This document shows, piece after piece, positions 9,120 to 17,177 of a stretch of 64,000 nt of DNA. The translations under genes were made by a program, and so were the position numbers. The DNA comes from CAZGUH01 sp964529005 (GTDB lineage: Bacteria > Actinomycetota > Acidimicrobiia > Acidimicrobiales > Ilumatobacteraceae): positions 1 to 64,000 of the forward strand of contig CAZGUH010000002.1 in assembly GCA_964529005.1 (NCBI GenBank), in the 5' to 3' direction. The notes below the pieces were generated by a model. It was not told where the DNA came from. It was given only the letters and a program-made list of their open reading frames with translations, and did not search any database. Position 1 is the stretch's first letter. Each line of letters begins with the position of its first letter.

Positions 9120-9731
9120 GTGACCGACGAACCGTCGTTGGCCGTTCGCGACGTCGTGCTGGCCGGCCACCGCGGTGACGCCGCGACGGCCCGGCGTGCG
9201 CTCACCGCGGCCACGGGGGCAGCGCGCGCCGCCGCGCTCGGCGCCCTCGATCGCCTCGGAGATCTGCTCGACGCCGAACTGGCGGCAGCCTTGGCCGATC
9301 CCGAGGTCGCGGTGCGCCGCCGGGCCGCGGAGATCGCCGCTCACCATCGGGAGGTGGCATTGCAGGCGGCGCTGGCGGATCCCGACGCCACCGTCGTCGA
9401 GGTGGCGGCGTGGGCGCTCGGCGAACGCGAGGTCGTGTCCGATGACGACCTGCGCACGCTGACGTCGTTGGCGCTGCACCACCCGGACGCGCTGGTGCGG
9501 GAAGCCGCGGTCGCGGCGCTGGGCGCGCTCGGCGACGAGCGCGGTCTCCCGGCGATCCTGGCGGGATGCTCCGACAAGCCTGCGGTGCGACGGCGGGCCG
9601 TCCTCGCCCTGGCGCCGTTCTCCGGGCCGGAGGTCGACGCGGCGATCAGCGCTGCGCTCACCGATCGGGATTGGCAGGTGCGCCAGGCCGCCGAAGATCT
9701 CCAGAGCGCCGCCGATCACCCCAGGTCGTAG
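9120..9731 (+). CDS. HEAT-repeat protein
   Basis: A 203-residue protein made of about five short two-helix repeats, such as DPEVAVRRRAAEIAAHHREV, HPDALVREAAVAALGALGDE and DRDWQVRQAAEDLQSA. The D-x-x-V-R-x-x-A-x-x-A-L pattern is the HEAT/PBS-lyase type. There are no catalytic residues, so it probably acts as a binding scaffold. The start is GTG. Its 3' end overlaps the convergent GNAT gene by 16 nt. Confidence 0.82.
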   Translation: MTDEPSLAVRDVVLAGHRGDAATARRALTAATGAARAAALGALDRLGDLLDAELAAALADPEVAVRRRAAEIAAHHREVALQAALADPDATVVEVAAWALGEREVVSDDDLRTLTSLALHHPDALVREAAVAALGALGDERGLPAILAGCSDKPAVRRRAVLALAPFSGPEVDAAISAALTDRDWQVRQAAEDLQSAADHPRS

Positions 9732-10150
9732 CGGTAGACGTTCGTCTCGCGGGCGACGAACCCGAGGCGTCGATACAAGCGGTTGGCCGCTTCCCGGGAG
9801 GGCCGGCTGGTGAGGTCCACCGTGCGGGCGCCCCGCCGACGCGCCTCGTCGAGGGCCGCGCGGTTCAGCGACTCCCCCACCCCGTGGCCACGTGCCGCGC
9901 TGTCGACCACCACGTCTTCGATCCACGCCCGCACGCCCGTCGGCAGGCGGAAGACCGCCAGCGTGAGGCTGCCGACGATCGCTCCGTCGACCCGCGCGAC
10001 GAAGAGCACCGTCGTCGGACTGTCGACGATCTCGGCGACGTCAGCCGGCGTGGGCGCCGGCGCGGAGCTGGAGAGCTGCGGCAGCAAGCGCGTCAGCGCC
10101 TCGACCAGCTCGGATGTGGTGTCCGTGGCGATCTCGACGGTGGCCGGCAC
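9716..10150 (-). CDS. GNAT family N-acetyltransferase
   Basis: A 144-residue single-domain GNAT protein. The acetyl-CoA-binding motif A is VRAWIEDVVVDSAARGHGVG (V..D....G.G.G), and motif B includes EAANRLYRRLGFVARETNVY. The substrate cannot be predicted; the closing RYDL is typical of small-molecule or amino-acid acetyltransferases. The GTG start is preceded by TAGCGT with 8 nt spacing and no ribosome binding site. Confidence 0.88.
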   Translation of the reverse strand: MPATVEIATDTTSELVEALTRLLPQLSSSAPAPTPADVAEIVDSPTTVLFVARVDGAIVGSLTLAVFRLPTGVRAWIEDVVVDSAARGHGVGESLNRAALDEARRRGARTVDLTSRPSREAANRLYRRLGFVARETNVYRYDLG

Positions 10151-10168
10151 GGCCGAGCACGCTAGCGG

Positions 10169-10864
10169 TCATGTCCCTCGCCAGACAGGTGAGCGCACGG
10201 GCTCGAACACGGTGGCGGACCGTTCCCCTGCGATCGCGCCGAACGCCATCGACGCCCACCAGTGCGCGCCCGCCGTGCGCTCGGGCAGCTCGTCACGCCC
10301 GAACCATCCCACGCCCGCGGTCTCGAGCGGATGGGCGGCGAGCCCACCTCCGACCGCGCGGCAGTGGAACAGCAGCATGTACATCGCGAAGCGGCTGAAG
10401 CCCATGCGCTGACCGTCCAGCACGGCGAGCAGCTGCACCGGTTCGCACTCGATGCCCGTCTCCTCGAGCACCTCCTTCACCGCCACCTCGGCCGGGGAAT
10501 ACCCCACGTCGGCCCAGCCGGTGGGATACAGCCAGGCCCCGCTGTCGGCCCGCTGCACGAGCAGCACCTGCCCGTCGTCGTTGCCGACGACGGCGCCGAC
10601 GGCGACCTTTGGGGTGACGTAGCCCGGGATGCCCTCGCCCACCGACTCGAGCCACTCCTGCACGAAGTGGTCGTTCTCACGACGGACCTCGAGGGCCTCG
10701 TCGGCGGCGGCCTTGATGTCGGCCGCCACGTGCAGCACCTCGGCGAACCGCTCCCGCTCGTAGAGGCTCTCGGTGAACCCGAGACCGGTGCGGGCGATGG
10801 CTGCCAGGGTCTCGCTCCACCGAACGAGCTCGCGTGTGAAGTCCTGTGGCGTCGAGTCGCTCAC
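10169..10864 (-). CDS. NUDIX hydrolase with N-terminal NUDIX_N-type domain
   Basis: A 231-residue protein. Residues 1-90 are a helical N-terminal domain (RELVRWSETLAAIARTGLGF, then SLYERERF), as in NUDIX_N hydrolases. The catalytic NUDIX box begins at GWADVGYSPAEVAVKEVLEE and continues TGIE, matching G-x5-E-x7-REUXEExGU with Lys in place of the usual Arg. The family usually hydrolyses ADP-ribose, NDP-sugars or related compounds. GTG 10864 is chosen because TACTGT ends 7 nt before it; TTG 10882 is the alternative. Confidence 0.87.
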   Translation of the reverse strand: MSDSTPQDFTRELVRWSETLAAIARTGLGFTESLYERERFAEVLHVAADIKAAADEALEVRRENDHFVQEWLESVGEGIPGYVTPKVAVGAVVGNDDGQVLLVQRADSGAWLYPTGWADVGYSPAEVAVKEVLEETGIECEPVQLLAVLDGQRMGFSRFAMYMLLFHCRAVGGGLAAHPLETAGVGWFGRDELPERTAGAHWWASMAFGAIAGERSATVFEPVRSPVWRGT

Positions 10865-10885
10865 GCCAGCGACAGTACCCAAGCG

Positions 10886-11353
10886 TCAGCGCCGACCCTC
10901 GCGCCGGCGGCGGTCCAGCACCGTCGCAGCCTTCCACGCCCCCCACACGACGCCGGGCTCGACGAGCGCCGGATCGACGTCCGCCCACCCCGCCGGGCAC
11001 AGGTCGTACACGTCGTCGGGGAACATCCGTACGGCGACCGCGTCGCGGCGCGCTGGAGGCACGCCGGCGGCGCGCAGCACGGACGTGGGAAAGCGCGTGG
11101 CGTTGCGCAACACCGTGAGCGGGTTGCTGCGCTGCGCGTCGACGTCCGTGTTCAGCAAGGTGCCCAGCTCGGCCGCCACCGCTGCGCGGGCTCGCTCACC
11201 CGCGGCCTGAGCTTCGGCATCCAAAGCCGGATCGACCGCCCGGCCCGCACGCCGCGCGACCTCCCGGACGGAGCGCTGGACCCAGCCTGGAACGGCGCGT
11301 TCGACGGCCGCCAGCAGATCGACGGCAGGGGATTCCACGAGGACAGTTTGCAC
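10886..11353 (-). CDS. Conserved hypothetical protein
   Basis: A 155-residue protein beginning MQTVLVESPAVDLLAAVERA. It contains PLTVLRNATRFPTSVLRAAG and ends in a region with MFPDDVYDLCPAGWADVDP and VWGAWKAATVLDRRR. The well-formed C-terminal part and the GGTGGAG ribosome binding site before GTG 11353 make it a real gene. I recognise it only as an actinobacterial conserved family. No membrane segment or catalytic motif is visible. It is divergent from the binding-lipoprotein gene, with 24 nt between the two starts. Confidence 0.72.
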   Translation of the reverse strand: MQTVLVESPAVDLLAAVERAVPGWVQRSVREVARRAGRAVDPALDAEAQAAGERARAAVAAELGTLLNTDVDAQRSNPLTVLRNATRFPTSVLRAAGVPPARRDAVAVRMFPDDVYDLCPAGWADVDPALVEPGVVWGAWKAATVLDRRRREGRR

Positions 11354-11377
11354 GGCGCTCCACCTACACTCACCGCG

Positions 11378-12646
11378 ATGCCACGCCCCATGCTCTGCGC
11401 GCCTGCCGTCGTGGCCGCGCTGGGCATGCTCGCGATGGCCGCGTGCGACGACGGCTCGGCCACGGGCACGACGACATCGGTCGCCGCAGCGCCGACCACC
11501 ACCGTCGCCAGGCCCAACGACGGCGTCCTGCGCATCGGCGTGCTGCTGCCCAACTCGGGCAGCGCGGCGGCGTTCGGCCGGCCGCTGATCGCCGCGGCGG
11601 AGCTGGCGGTGCGCGAGATCAACGCCGCCGGAGGCGTCCTCGGCAACGAGGTCGAGCTCGAGTTCCGCGACGAGGGCGCGACGACCCCGCTGGCGTTGCA
11701 AGCCGCCCGCGAGCTCATCGACTTGGACGTCGACGCGATCGTCGGCCCGGCGTCGTCCAACGTGGCGCTCGGTGTGCTCGAACACATCGTGTCGGCGGGC
11801 GTGGTGGCGTGCTCGCCGACGGCGTCGTCGCTGGCGCTCGATGCATTCCCCGACGACAACCTGTTCTTCCGCACCATTCCGTCCGACTCGTTGCTCGCCG
11901 CCGCGCTCGCCGACCAGATCGAGCAGACCGGCCAGCCGAGCGTGGCCATCGCATTCATCGACGACCCCTACGGTCGCCCGCTCGCGGCTGCGCTCGAGGC
12001 CGAGGCACACGCGCGCAACCTCACGGTGGTCGCGTCGGTCGGGTACGACGCGTCCGACGACGACCGGTCCGACGTCGCCGCCGAGCTGTTGAGCGCCGAA
12101 CCGGCCGTCGTGGCGGTCATCGGCGACCGCGACCACGGCATGGACGTCGTCGCCGCCACCGGTGAGGCAAGCCGCGACGTCATGTTCGTGGTCAACGATG
12201 CGATGCGTGCGCCGTTGTCGCAGCAGGTGCGCCAGCGGATGCGAGCCGCGACGCTCGACGACATCGTCGGCGTGGCGCCGCCCGCACGCACGAACAGCGA
12301 GGCGTTCGCCGCCGCGATGGGCGATGCCAACGGCCCGTACGCGGTCAACGCGTACGACTGCGTGAACCTGCTCGCGCTCGCCAGCGCCCAGACCCTGTCC
12401 GATGCCCCCCACGACATCGCCGAGGCGATGTCTGCGGCGAGCTCGGGCGGTTCGGCCTGCGCCACGTTCGCCCACTGCGCCGCTCTCCTGGCCGAGGGGC
12501 GCAACGTGGACTACAACGGCCCCGATGGGCAGGTCGAGCTCACGCCGCTCGGCGAGGCGTTCCGGGCGCGCTTCGACGTCTTCTCGTTCGACAGCAACGG
12601 CGTCGATCGCCTCGACGGCAGCATCGCCGTCTCGCGCGGCGACTAG
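11378..12646 (+). CDS. ABC transporter substrate-binding lipoprotein (branched-chain amino acid type)
   Basis: A 422-residue protein. A lipoprotein signal peptide ends LGMLAMAACDD (lipobox), followed by a Thr-rich linker. A type I periplasmic-binding fold (Peripla_BP_6/LivK) starts at LRIGVLLPNSGSAAAFGRPL and includes AAELAVREINAAGG, VGPASSNVALGVLE and FIDDPYGRPLAAALEAEA. No permease or ATPase genes are adjacent, so partner and ligand are unknown. ATG 11378 follows TACACT by 7 nt. The stop codon shares CTAG with the stop of the convergent hemQ. Confidence 0.88.
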   Translation: MPRPMLCAPAVVAALGMLAMAACDDGSATGTTTSVAAAPTTTVARPNDGVLRIGVLLPNSGSAAAFGRPLIAAAELAVREINAAGGVLGNEVELEFRDEGATTPLALQAARELIDLDVDAIVGPASSNVALGVLEHIVSAGVVACSPTASSLALDAFPDDNLFFRTIPSDSLLAAALADQIEQTGQPSVAIAFIDDPYGRPLAAALEAEAHARNLTVVASVGYDASDDDRSDVAAELLSAEPAVVAVIGDRDHGMDVVAATGEASRDVMFVVNDAMRAPLSQQVRQRMRAATLDDIVGVAPPARTNSEAFAAAMGDANGPYAVNAYDCVNLLALASAQTLSDAPHDIAEAMSAASSGGSACATFAHCAALLAEGRNVDYNGPDGQVELTPLGEAFRARFDVFSFDSNGVDRLDGSIAVSRGD

Positions 12647-13317
12647 ATCGCCCGCACCAGCTCCTCCACCGGGACGACGAAGCCGGTGTAGAACGGGCCG
12701 AAGTCGGCGTACAGGGCCGACGCCTCGTCGAAGCGCATCGTGTAGACGACCTCCTTCAGGTCGTCGGGCTTCTGGGCGAACAGCGTGACGCCCCACTCGT
12801 AGTCGTCGAGGCCGACGCTGCCGGTGATCAGCTGCGTGACCCGTCCGGCGAAGGCCCGGCCGCTGCGCCCGTGCTCGTGCATCAGCTCGCTGCGCCGCTC
12901 GTAGTCGAGCGTGAACCAGTTCGCGTGCCCTTCGCGCTTCTTGCTCATCGGGTAGAAGCAGAAGGCCGGCTTGTCGGGCAACGGCAGCCGCGGGTACAGC
13001 CGCTGTCGCGCCATCTCCTCCGGCAGGCCCTTGGCGTACTCGCTGAGCTCGGTCAGCGACACGTAGCTGTCGACGACGTCGACGCCGGCGTGCTGGAGCG
13101 CCGTCTGGAGGGCGCGCAGCTGGCGGAGGTCGGCGTGCAGGGCCATCACCGCCAGGTCGGACTTGTGGCCGAGCATCGCCACGGTCACCACGGTGCACCC
13201 GGCGGCTTCGGCGGCCTTCACTGCGGCGACCGTCGCCTCGGGATCGAAGGTCGACGACGGCTTGGCGAAGAGGTGCAGGACACCGAGTCCGGTGCTCGGC
13301 GCGACGGGATCGCTCAT
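12643..13317 (-). CDS. hemQ: HemQ: coproheme decarboxylase (chlorite dismutase fold)
   Basis: A 224-residue protein matching the actinobacterial HemQ family. Landmarks are LYPRLPLPDKPAFCFYPMSK, NWFTLDYERRSELMHEHGRS, ITGSVGLDDYEWGVTLFAQ and the closing FGPFYTGFVVPVEEL. HemQ converts coproheme to protoheme IX using peroxide in the Gram-positive haem pathway. The YPMSK motif is the HemQ signature rather than that of true chlorite dismutases. TAGCCT ends 7 nt before ATG 13317. Confidence 0.93.
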   Translation of the reverse strand: MSDPVAPSTGLGVLHLFAKPSSTFDPEATVAAVKAAEAAGCTVVTVAMLGHKSDLAVMALHADLRQLRALQTALQHAGVDVVDSYVSLTELSEYAKGLPEEMARQRLYPRLPLPDKPAFCFYPMSKKREGHANWFTLDYERRSELMHEHGRSGRAFAGRVTQLITGSVGLDDYEWGVTLFAQKPDDLKEVVYTMRFDEASALYADFGPFYTGFVVPVEELVRAI

Positions 13318-13327
13318 CACGTCGAGG

Positions 13328-14137
13328 CTACGGCTCGAGACGCTCGGGCGCATAGAGGTTGAGCCGGCCTTGGCGGGCGAAACCGGCGAGCAGCAGGCCG
13401 GCCCGGCGTGCGGTCTGCACCGCCAGAGCCGTCGGCGCCGACACCGACACGACCGCGACGAAGCCCGCGGCCCACGCCTTCTGCACCATCTCGAAACTGG
13501 CGCGCCCGCTGACGAACAGCGCGAGGCGCGAGGCGGGCAGCGCTCGGTCGAGCAGCAGCCGCCCGACGACCTTGTCGACGGCGTTGTGCCGGCCGACGTC
13601 CTCGCGCAGCGCCACGACGCCGCCGGCGCTGTCGAACGCCGCAGCCGCGTGCACCGCGCCGGTGCGGGCGAACAGGCCCTGCTCTCCCAGCACCCGCTCT
13701 GGGGCAGCGGCGAGGACGTCGAGCCCGAACGATGTCCACGCCCCGGGCGGCAACGGATCGAGCCGTGCGCACAGGTCGTCGATCGTCGTGGATCCGCAGA
13801 GGCCACAGCTGCTGGACGTCACCACCAAGCGCGGCACTGCCGGGGGCGCAGCGCCTCCGGTGTCGACCGTGACGACGTTGAACGCCGTCTCGGCCGCCGA
13901 CCCTGTGGCGCAGTAGCGCACGCCGGTGACCGCCGCGCCGCCGAGCAGGCCTTCGGTGAAGCAGAAGCCGGCGGCGAGCTCGAAGTCGTTGCCCGGCGTG
14001 CGCATGGTCGTGGAGACGAGGACGCCGTCGAGCTGGATCTGCATCGGCTCCTCGACGATCAGCTCGTCGGGCCGGCGGCGGGCGCCGGACTCGTCGATGC
14101 GGGTGACCAGGACCGTCTCGGAACGGCGTCGAACCAC
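13328..14137 (-). CDS. fdhD: FdhD: sulfurtransferase for molybdenum enzymes
   Basis: A 269-residue FdhD. It includes PDELIVEEPMQIQLDG, MRTPGNDFELAAGFCFTEGL, the sulfur-transfer pair in SSSCGLCG, HAAAAFDSAGGVVALREDVG and GRHNAVDKVVGRLLL. FdhD passes sulfur from IscS to the bis-MGD cofactor of formate dehydrogenase-like enzymes. The Mo enzyme near the right end of the window (nitrate reductase) is of the bis-MGD superfamily, though a link is not shown. The GTG start is preceded by TAGCGT with a 6-nt gap. It is divergent from the aquaporin gene. Confidence 0.94.
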   Translation of the reverse strand: MVRRRSETVLVTRIDESGARRRPDELIVEEPMQIQLDGVLVSTTMRTPGNDFELAAGFCFTEGLLGGAAVTGVRYCATGSAAETAFNVVTVDTGGAAPPAVPRLVVTSSSCGLCGSTTIDDLCARLDPLPPGAWTSFGLDVLAAAPERVLGEQGLFARTGAVHAAAAFDSAGGVVALREDVGRHNAVDKVVGRLLLDRALPASRLALFVSGRASFEMVQKAWAAGFVAVVSVSAPTALAVQTARRAGLLLAGFARQGRLNLYAPERLEP

Positions 14138-14167
14138 AGGGGCACGCTAGCGACCTACTGTGTCGAC

Positions 14168-14953
14168 ATGCCTGAGAACCATGCACGGATCCTGGCGGCG
14201 GAGCTGGTGGGCACGACGGTGCTGATGCTCGGGGGGCCGGGCTCCGCGATCCTCGCCGGGGATCGCATCGGGACGCTCGGCGTGGCCCTCGCCTTCGGCT
14301 TCTCGCTGCTCGTGATGGCCTATGTCATCGGACCGGTGAGCGGGTGCCACATCAACCCCGCGGTCACGCTCGGCCTGCGGCTGGTCAACAAGATCACCAC
14401 GCAGCACGCGGTGTTCGCGGTGATCGGCCAGATCATCGGCGGCGCGCTCGGCGGCGCCATCATCCTCGGCATCGCCAGCGGCCGCGACGACTTCGAACGT
14501 GGCAGCTTCGCCGCCAACACCTGGACGATCAACGGCTACGGCCTCGGCGCGGCGATCGTGGTGGAGGTCATCTTCACCGCGCTGCTGGTGTTCGTCGTGA
14601 TCTCGACCATGGGGCCGAAGTTCTTCGTCGGCTTCGGCGGGCTCACGGCGGGCATCACGTTGGCGCTGATCCACATGATCACGATCCCGGTCGACAACAC
14701 CTCGGTGAACCCGGCCCGCAGCTTCGGCGCCGCGATCTACGCAACTCTGGACAGCGATGCGCTGGAGCAGCTGTGGGCATTCACCGTCTTCCCGCTGCTC
14801 GGCGCGGTGCTCGGGGCGATGATCTGGCTGATGCTGGACGACACTCGCCTCGAGGAGACGTCGCTGTTCAACCCCGCGCTGGCCCAGGCGCGCGACATCG
14901 CCGACGAGGCGATCGACGAGGTCGTCGACGAGGTGGAGGACATCACCGACTGA
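14168..14953 (+). CDS. aqpZ: MIP family aquaporin (AqpZ-like)
   Basis: A 261-residue six-helix channel with both NPA boxes, GCHINPAVTLGLRL and NTSVNPARSFGAAIY. Other MIP landmarks are ILAAELVGTTVLMLGGPGSA and VVEVIFTALLVFVV. The second NPA followed by ARS favours a water channel (AqpZ) over a glycerol facilitator. An acidic C-terminal tail (DEAIDEVVDEVEDITD) is unusual. TACTGT ends 6 nt before the ATG. Confidence 0.92.
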   Translation: MPENHARILAAELVGTTVLMLGGPGSAILAGDRIGTLGVALAFGFSLLVMAYVIGPVSGCHINPAVTLGLRLVNKITTQHAVFAVIGQIIGGALGGAIILGIASGRDDFERGSFAANTWTINGYGLGAAIVVEVIFTALLVFVVISTMGPKFFVGFGGLTAGITLALIHMITIPVDNTSVNPARSFGAAIYATLDSDALEQLWAFTVFPLLGAVLGAMIWLMLDDTRLEETSLFNPALAQARDIADEAIDEVVDEVEDITD

Positions 14954-15022
14954 TCGCGTTCATGTCGCGTCCACGCGCCATCGCGACGCGCACGCCGACA
15001 CGAACGCCGTCCGGTCACGCGA

Positions 15023-15050
15023 AGAGGCCGGGCCCCGGGGCCCGGCCTCT
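15023..15050. terminator. Bidirectional terminator between aqpZ and groL
   Basis: A perfect 28-nt palindrome (AGAGGCCGGGCCCC and its exact complement) lies between the two convergent genes, 26 nt past the groL stop codon. The strong GC stem could end transcription from both sides. Confidence 0.75.
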
Positions 15051-15075
15051 CCTCACGTTGTGAATCGGGATGGGA

Positions 15076-16695
15076 TCAGAAGTCCTCCATGCCTCCACCG
15101 GGCATCGCCGGGGCTTCCTTCTCCGGCTTGTCGGCCACGACGGCCTCGGTGGTGAGGAACAGAGCGGCGATCGACGCGGCGTTCTGGAGCGCCGACCGGG
15201 TCACCTTGGCGGCGTCGATGACGCCGAGCTTGACGAGGTCCTCGTAGTCGCCAGTGGCGGCGTTGAGGCCCTCGCTCCCGCTGAGGCCCTTCACCCGCTC
15301 GACGACGACGCCGCCCTCGAGACCGGCGTTCTCGGCGATCTGCTTGATCGGGGCCTCGAGGCTCTTGGCGACCAACCGGGCGCCCGTGGCCTCGTCACCC
15401 TGCAGGCCGTCGGCGGTCTTCAGCACCGCAGCCTGCGAGCGCAGCAGCGCCACGCCACCGCCTGGCACGACGCCCTCCTCGATGGCCGCCTTGGTGGTCG
15501 ACACCGCGTCCTCGATGCGGTGCTTCTTCTCCTTCAGCTCGACCTCGGTGGCCGCGCCGACCTTCAGCACCGCGACGCCACCGGACAGCTTGGCAAGGCG
15601 CTCCTGGAGCTTCTCGCGGTCGTAGTCGCTGTCGGTGTTCTCGATCTCGGTCTTGATCTGGTTGATGCGACCCTTGATGTCGTCGTCGTTTCCGGCGCCC
15701 TCGACGATCGTGGTCTCGTCCTTGGTGATGATCACCTTCTTGGCGCGACCGAGCAGGTCGAGCGTGGCGTTCTCGAGCTTGAGGCCGACCTCTTCGCTGA
15801 TGACCTGGCCACCAGTGAGGATCGCCATGTCCTGGAGCATCGCCTTGCGGCGCTCGCCGAAGCCTGGAGCCTTCACCGCAGCGCTCTTGAACGTGCCGCG
15901 GATCTTGTTCACGACCAGGGTCGCGAGGGCCTCTCCCTCGACGTCCTCGGCGATGATGACCAGTGGGCGGCCCCCCTGCATGACCTTCTCGAGCACCGGC
16001 AGCATGTCACGGACCGACGAGATCTTCGAAGAGACGAGCAGGATGTAGGCGTCGTCGAGCACGGCCTCCATGCGCTCGGGATCGGTGACGAAGTACGGCG
16101 AGATGTAGCCCTTGTCGAAGCGCATGCCCTCGACGAGGTCCATCTCCATGCCGAAGGTCTGGCTCTCCTCGACGGTGATGACACCGTCCTTGCCGACCTT
16201 GTCGATGGCCTCGGAGATCATCGAGCCGATCTCGTTGTCGGCCGCGGAGATGCTGGCGACCTGAGCGATCTGGTCCTTGTTGTCGACTTCCTTGGCGAGG
16301 TCGCGGATGCTGTCGACGGCGGCGGCGACGGCAGCCTCGATGCCCTTCTTCAGGCTCATCGGGTTGGCGCCCGCGGCGACGTTGCGCAGGCCCTCGCGCA
16401 CCATCGTCCACGCCAGGACGGTGGCGGTCGTCGTGCCGTCACCGGCGACGTCGTCGGTCTTCTTGGCGACTTCCTTGACGAGCTCGGCGCCGATCTTCTC
16501 GTACGGGTCCTCGAGCTCGATCTCCTTGGCGATCGACACACCGTCGTTGGTGATCGTGGGAGCGCCCCACTTCTTCTCCAGGACGACGTTGCGGCCTTTC
16601 GGCCCGAGCGTGACGCGCACGGCGTCGGCGAGCTTGTTCATGCCCGCCTCGAGGCCACGACGAGCCTGCTCGTCGAAAGCGATCAACTTCGGCAT
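15076..16695 (-). CDS. groL: GroEL chaperonin (60 kDa)
   Basis: A 539-residue GroEL starting MPKLIAFDEQARRGLEAG, with VTLGPKGRNVVLEKKWGAP, the ATP-binding VAGDGTTTATVLA and the C-terminal MPGGGMEDF. The tail lacks a long GGM repeat, as in many actinobacterial GroEL2 proteins. GGAGGG lies 9 nt before the start. No groES is adjacent, so this is a stand-alone copy and another may exist elsewhere. A CIRCE element upstream implies control by HrcA. Confidence 0.98.
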   Translation of the reverse strand: MPKLIAFDEQARRGLEAGMNKLADAVRVTLGPKGRNVVLEKKWGAPTITNDGVSIAKEIELEDPYEKIGAELVKEVAKKTDDVAGDGTTTATVLAWTMVREGLRNVAAGANPMSLKKGIEAAVAAAVDSIRDLAKEVDNKDQIAQVASISAADNEIGSMISEAIDKVGKDGVITVEESQTFGMEMDLVEGMRFDKGYISPYFVTDPERMEAVLDDAYILLVSSKISSVRDMLPVLEKVMQGGRPLVIIAEDVEGEALATLVVNKIRGTFKSAAVKAPGFGERRKAMLQDMAILTGGQVISEEVGLKLENATLDLLGRAKKVIITKDETTIVEGAGNDDDIKGRINQIKTEIENTDSDYDREKLQERLAKLSGGVAVLKVGAATEVELKEKKHRIEDAVSTTKAAIEEGVVPGGGVALLRSQAAVLKTADGLQGDEATGARLVAKSLEAPIKQIAENAGLEGGVVVERVKGLSGSEGLNAATGDYEDLVKLGVIDAAKVTRSALQNAASIAALFLTTEAVVADKPEKEAPAMPGGGMEDF

Positions 16696-16760
16696 CTCTT
16701 TTCCCTCCGCTGTGAGGTGGCGCTTTGAGGTCGGCGCGATCGTTCGCACTCGTACGGAAC

Positions 16761-16792
16761 GAGTGCTAGCACTCTAAACCACCGAGTGCTAA
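16761..16792. promoter_or_regulatory. CIRCE element (HrcA operator) of groL
   Basis: CTAGCACTC, nine bases, then GAGTGCTAA (16766-16792) matches the TTAGCACTC-N9-GAGTGCTAA consensus with one mismatch. A further half-site GAGTGCTA at 16761 forms an overlapping palindrome GAGTGCTAGCACTC with the left arm. It sits about 65 nt upstream of the groL start. Confidence 0.92.
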
Positions 16793-16825
16793 CGAGACAA
16801 CTGCCGAGCGGAGGAACGCGCCGGA

Positions 16826-17101
16826 TCAGCCGCCGGCGACGGCAGGGATGATCGAGACGGTCTCGCCGTCGGGCACCGGCGTGTCGAGGCCCTGGAGGAA
16901 ACGCACGTCGTCGTCGGCCACGAAGAGGTTGACGAACTTGCGCAGCCCACCCTCCTCGTCGAACAAGCGGTCCTTGAAGCCCGGGTGCGCTCCGTCGAGG
17001 TTCGCCAGCACCTGACCGAGCGTGCCGGCGTCGACCTGGACCTGGGACGCCCCGCCGGAGAGCGGGCGAAGGGTGGTGGGGATGCGGACCGTCACAGCCA
17101 T
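16826..17101 (-). CDS. MoaD/ThiS family ubiquitin-like sulfur carrier
   Basis: A 91-residue beta-grasp protein, MAVTVRIPTTLRPLSGGASQ, ending IPAVAGG with the free C-terminal Gly-Gly that is adenylated and thiocarboxylated. RFLQGLDTPVPDGETVSIIP is the usual strand before the tail. Members serve molybdopterin, thiamine or cysteine/methionine biosynthesis; the CysO-like subgroup is common in actinobacteria. The neighbourhood does not decide between these. TAGTGT ends 8 nt before the ATG. Confidence 0.88.
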   Translation of the reverse strand: MAVTVRIPTTLRPLSGGASQVQVDAGTLGQVLANLDGAHPGFKDRLFDEEGGLRKFVNLFVADDDVRFLQGLDTPVPDGETVSIIPAVAGG

Positions 17102-17177
17102 GAGCGCAAACACTACCCAGCCAGTCGGATTTCCGTCCGTCCGACATCTCGGCCGTCGGGTCCTTAGGCTCGCCGGG

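Noticed and set aside
10886..13198. A 770-codon open frame on the minus strand
   Set aside because: Only its last 155 codons (from GTG 11353) have protein character. The rest is antisense to the binding-lipoprotein gene or lies out of frame within hemQ, and is Arg/Gly-rich shadow coding.
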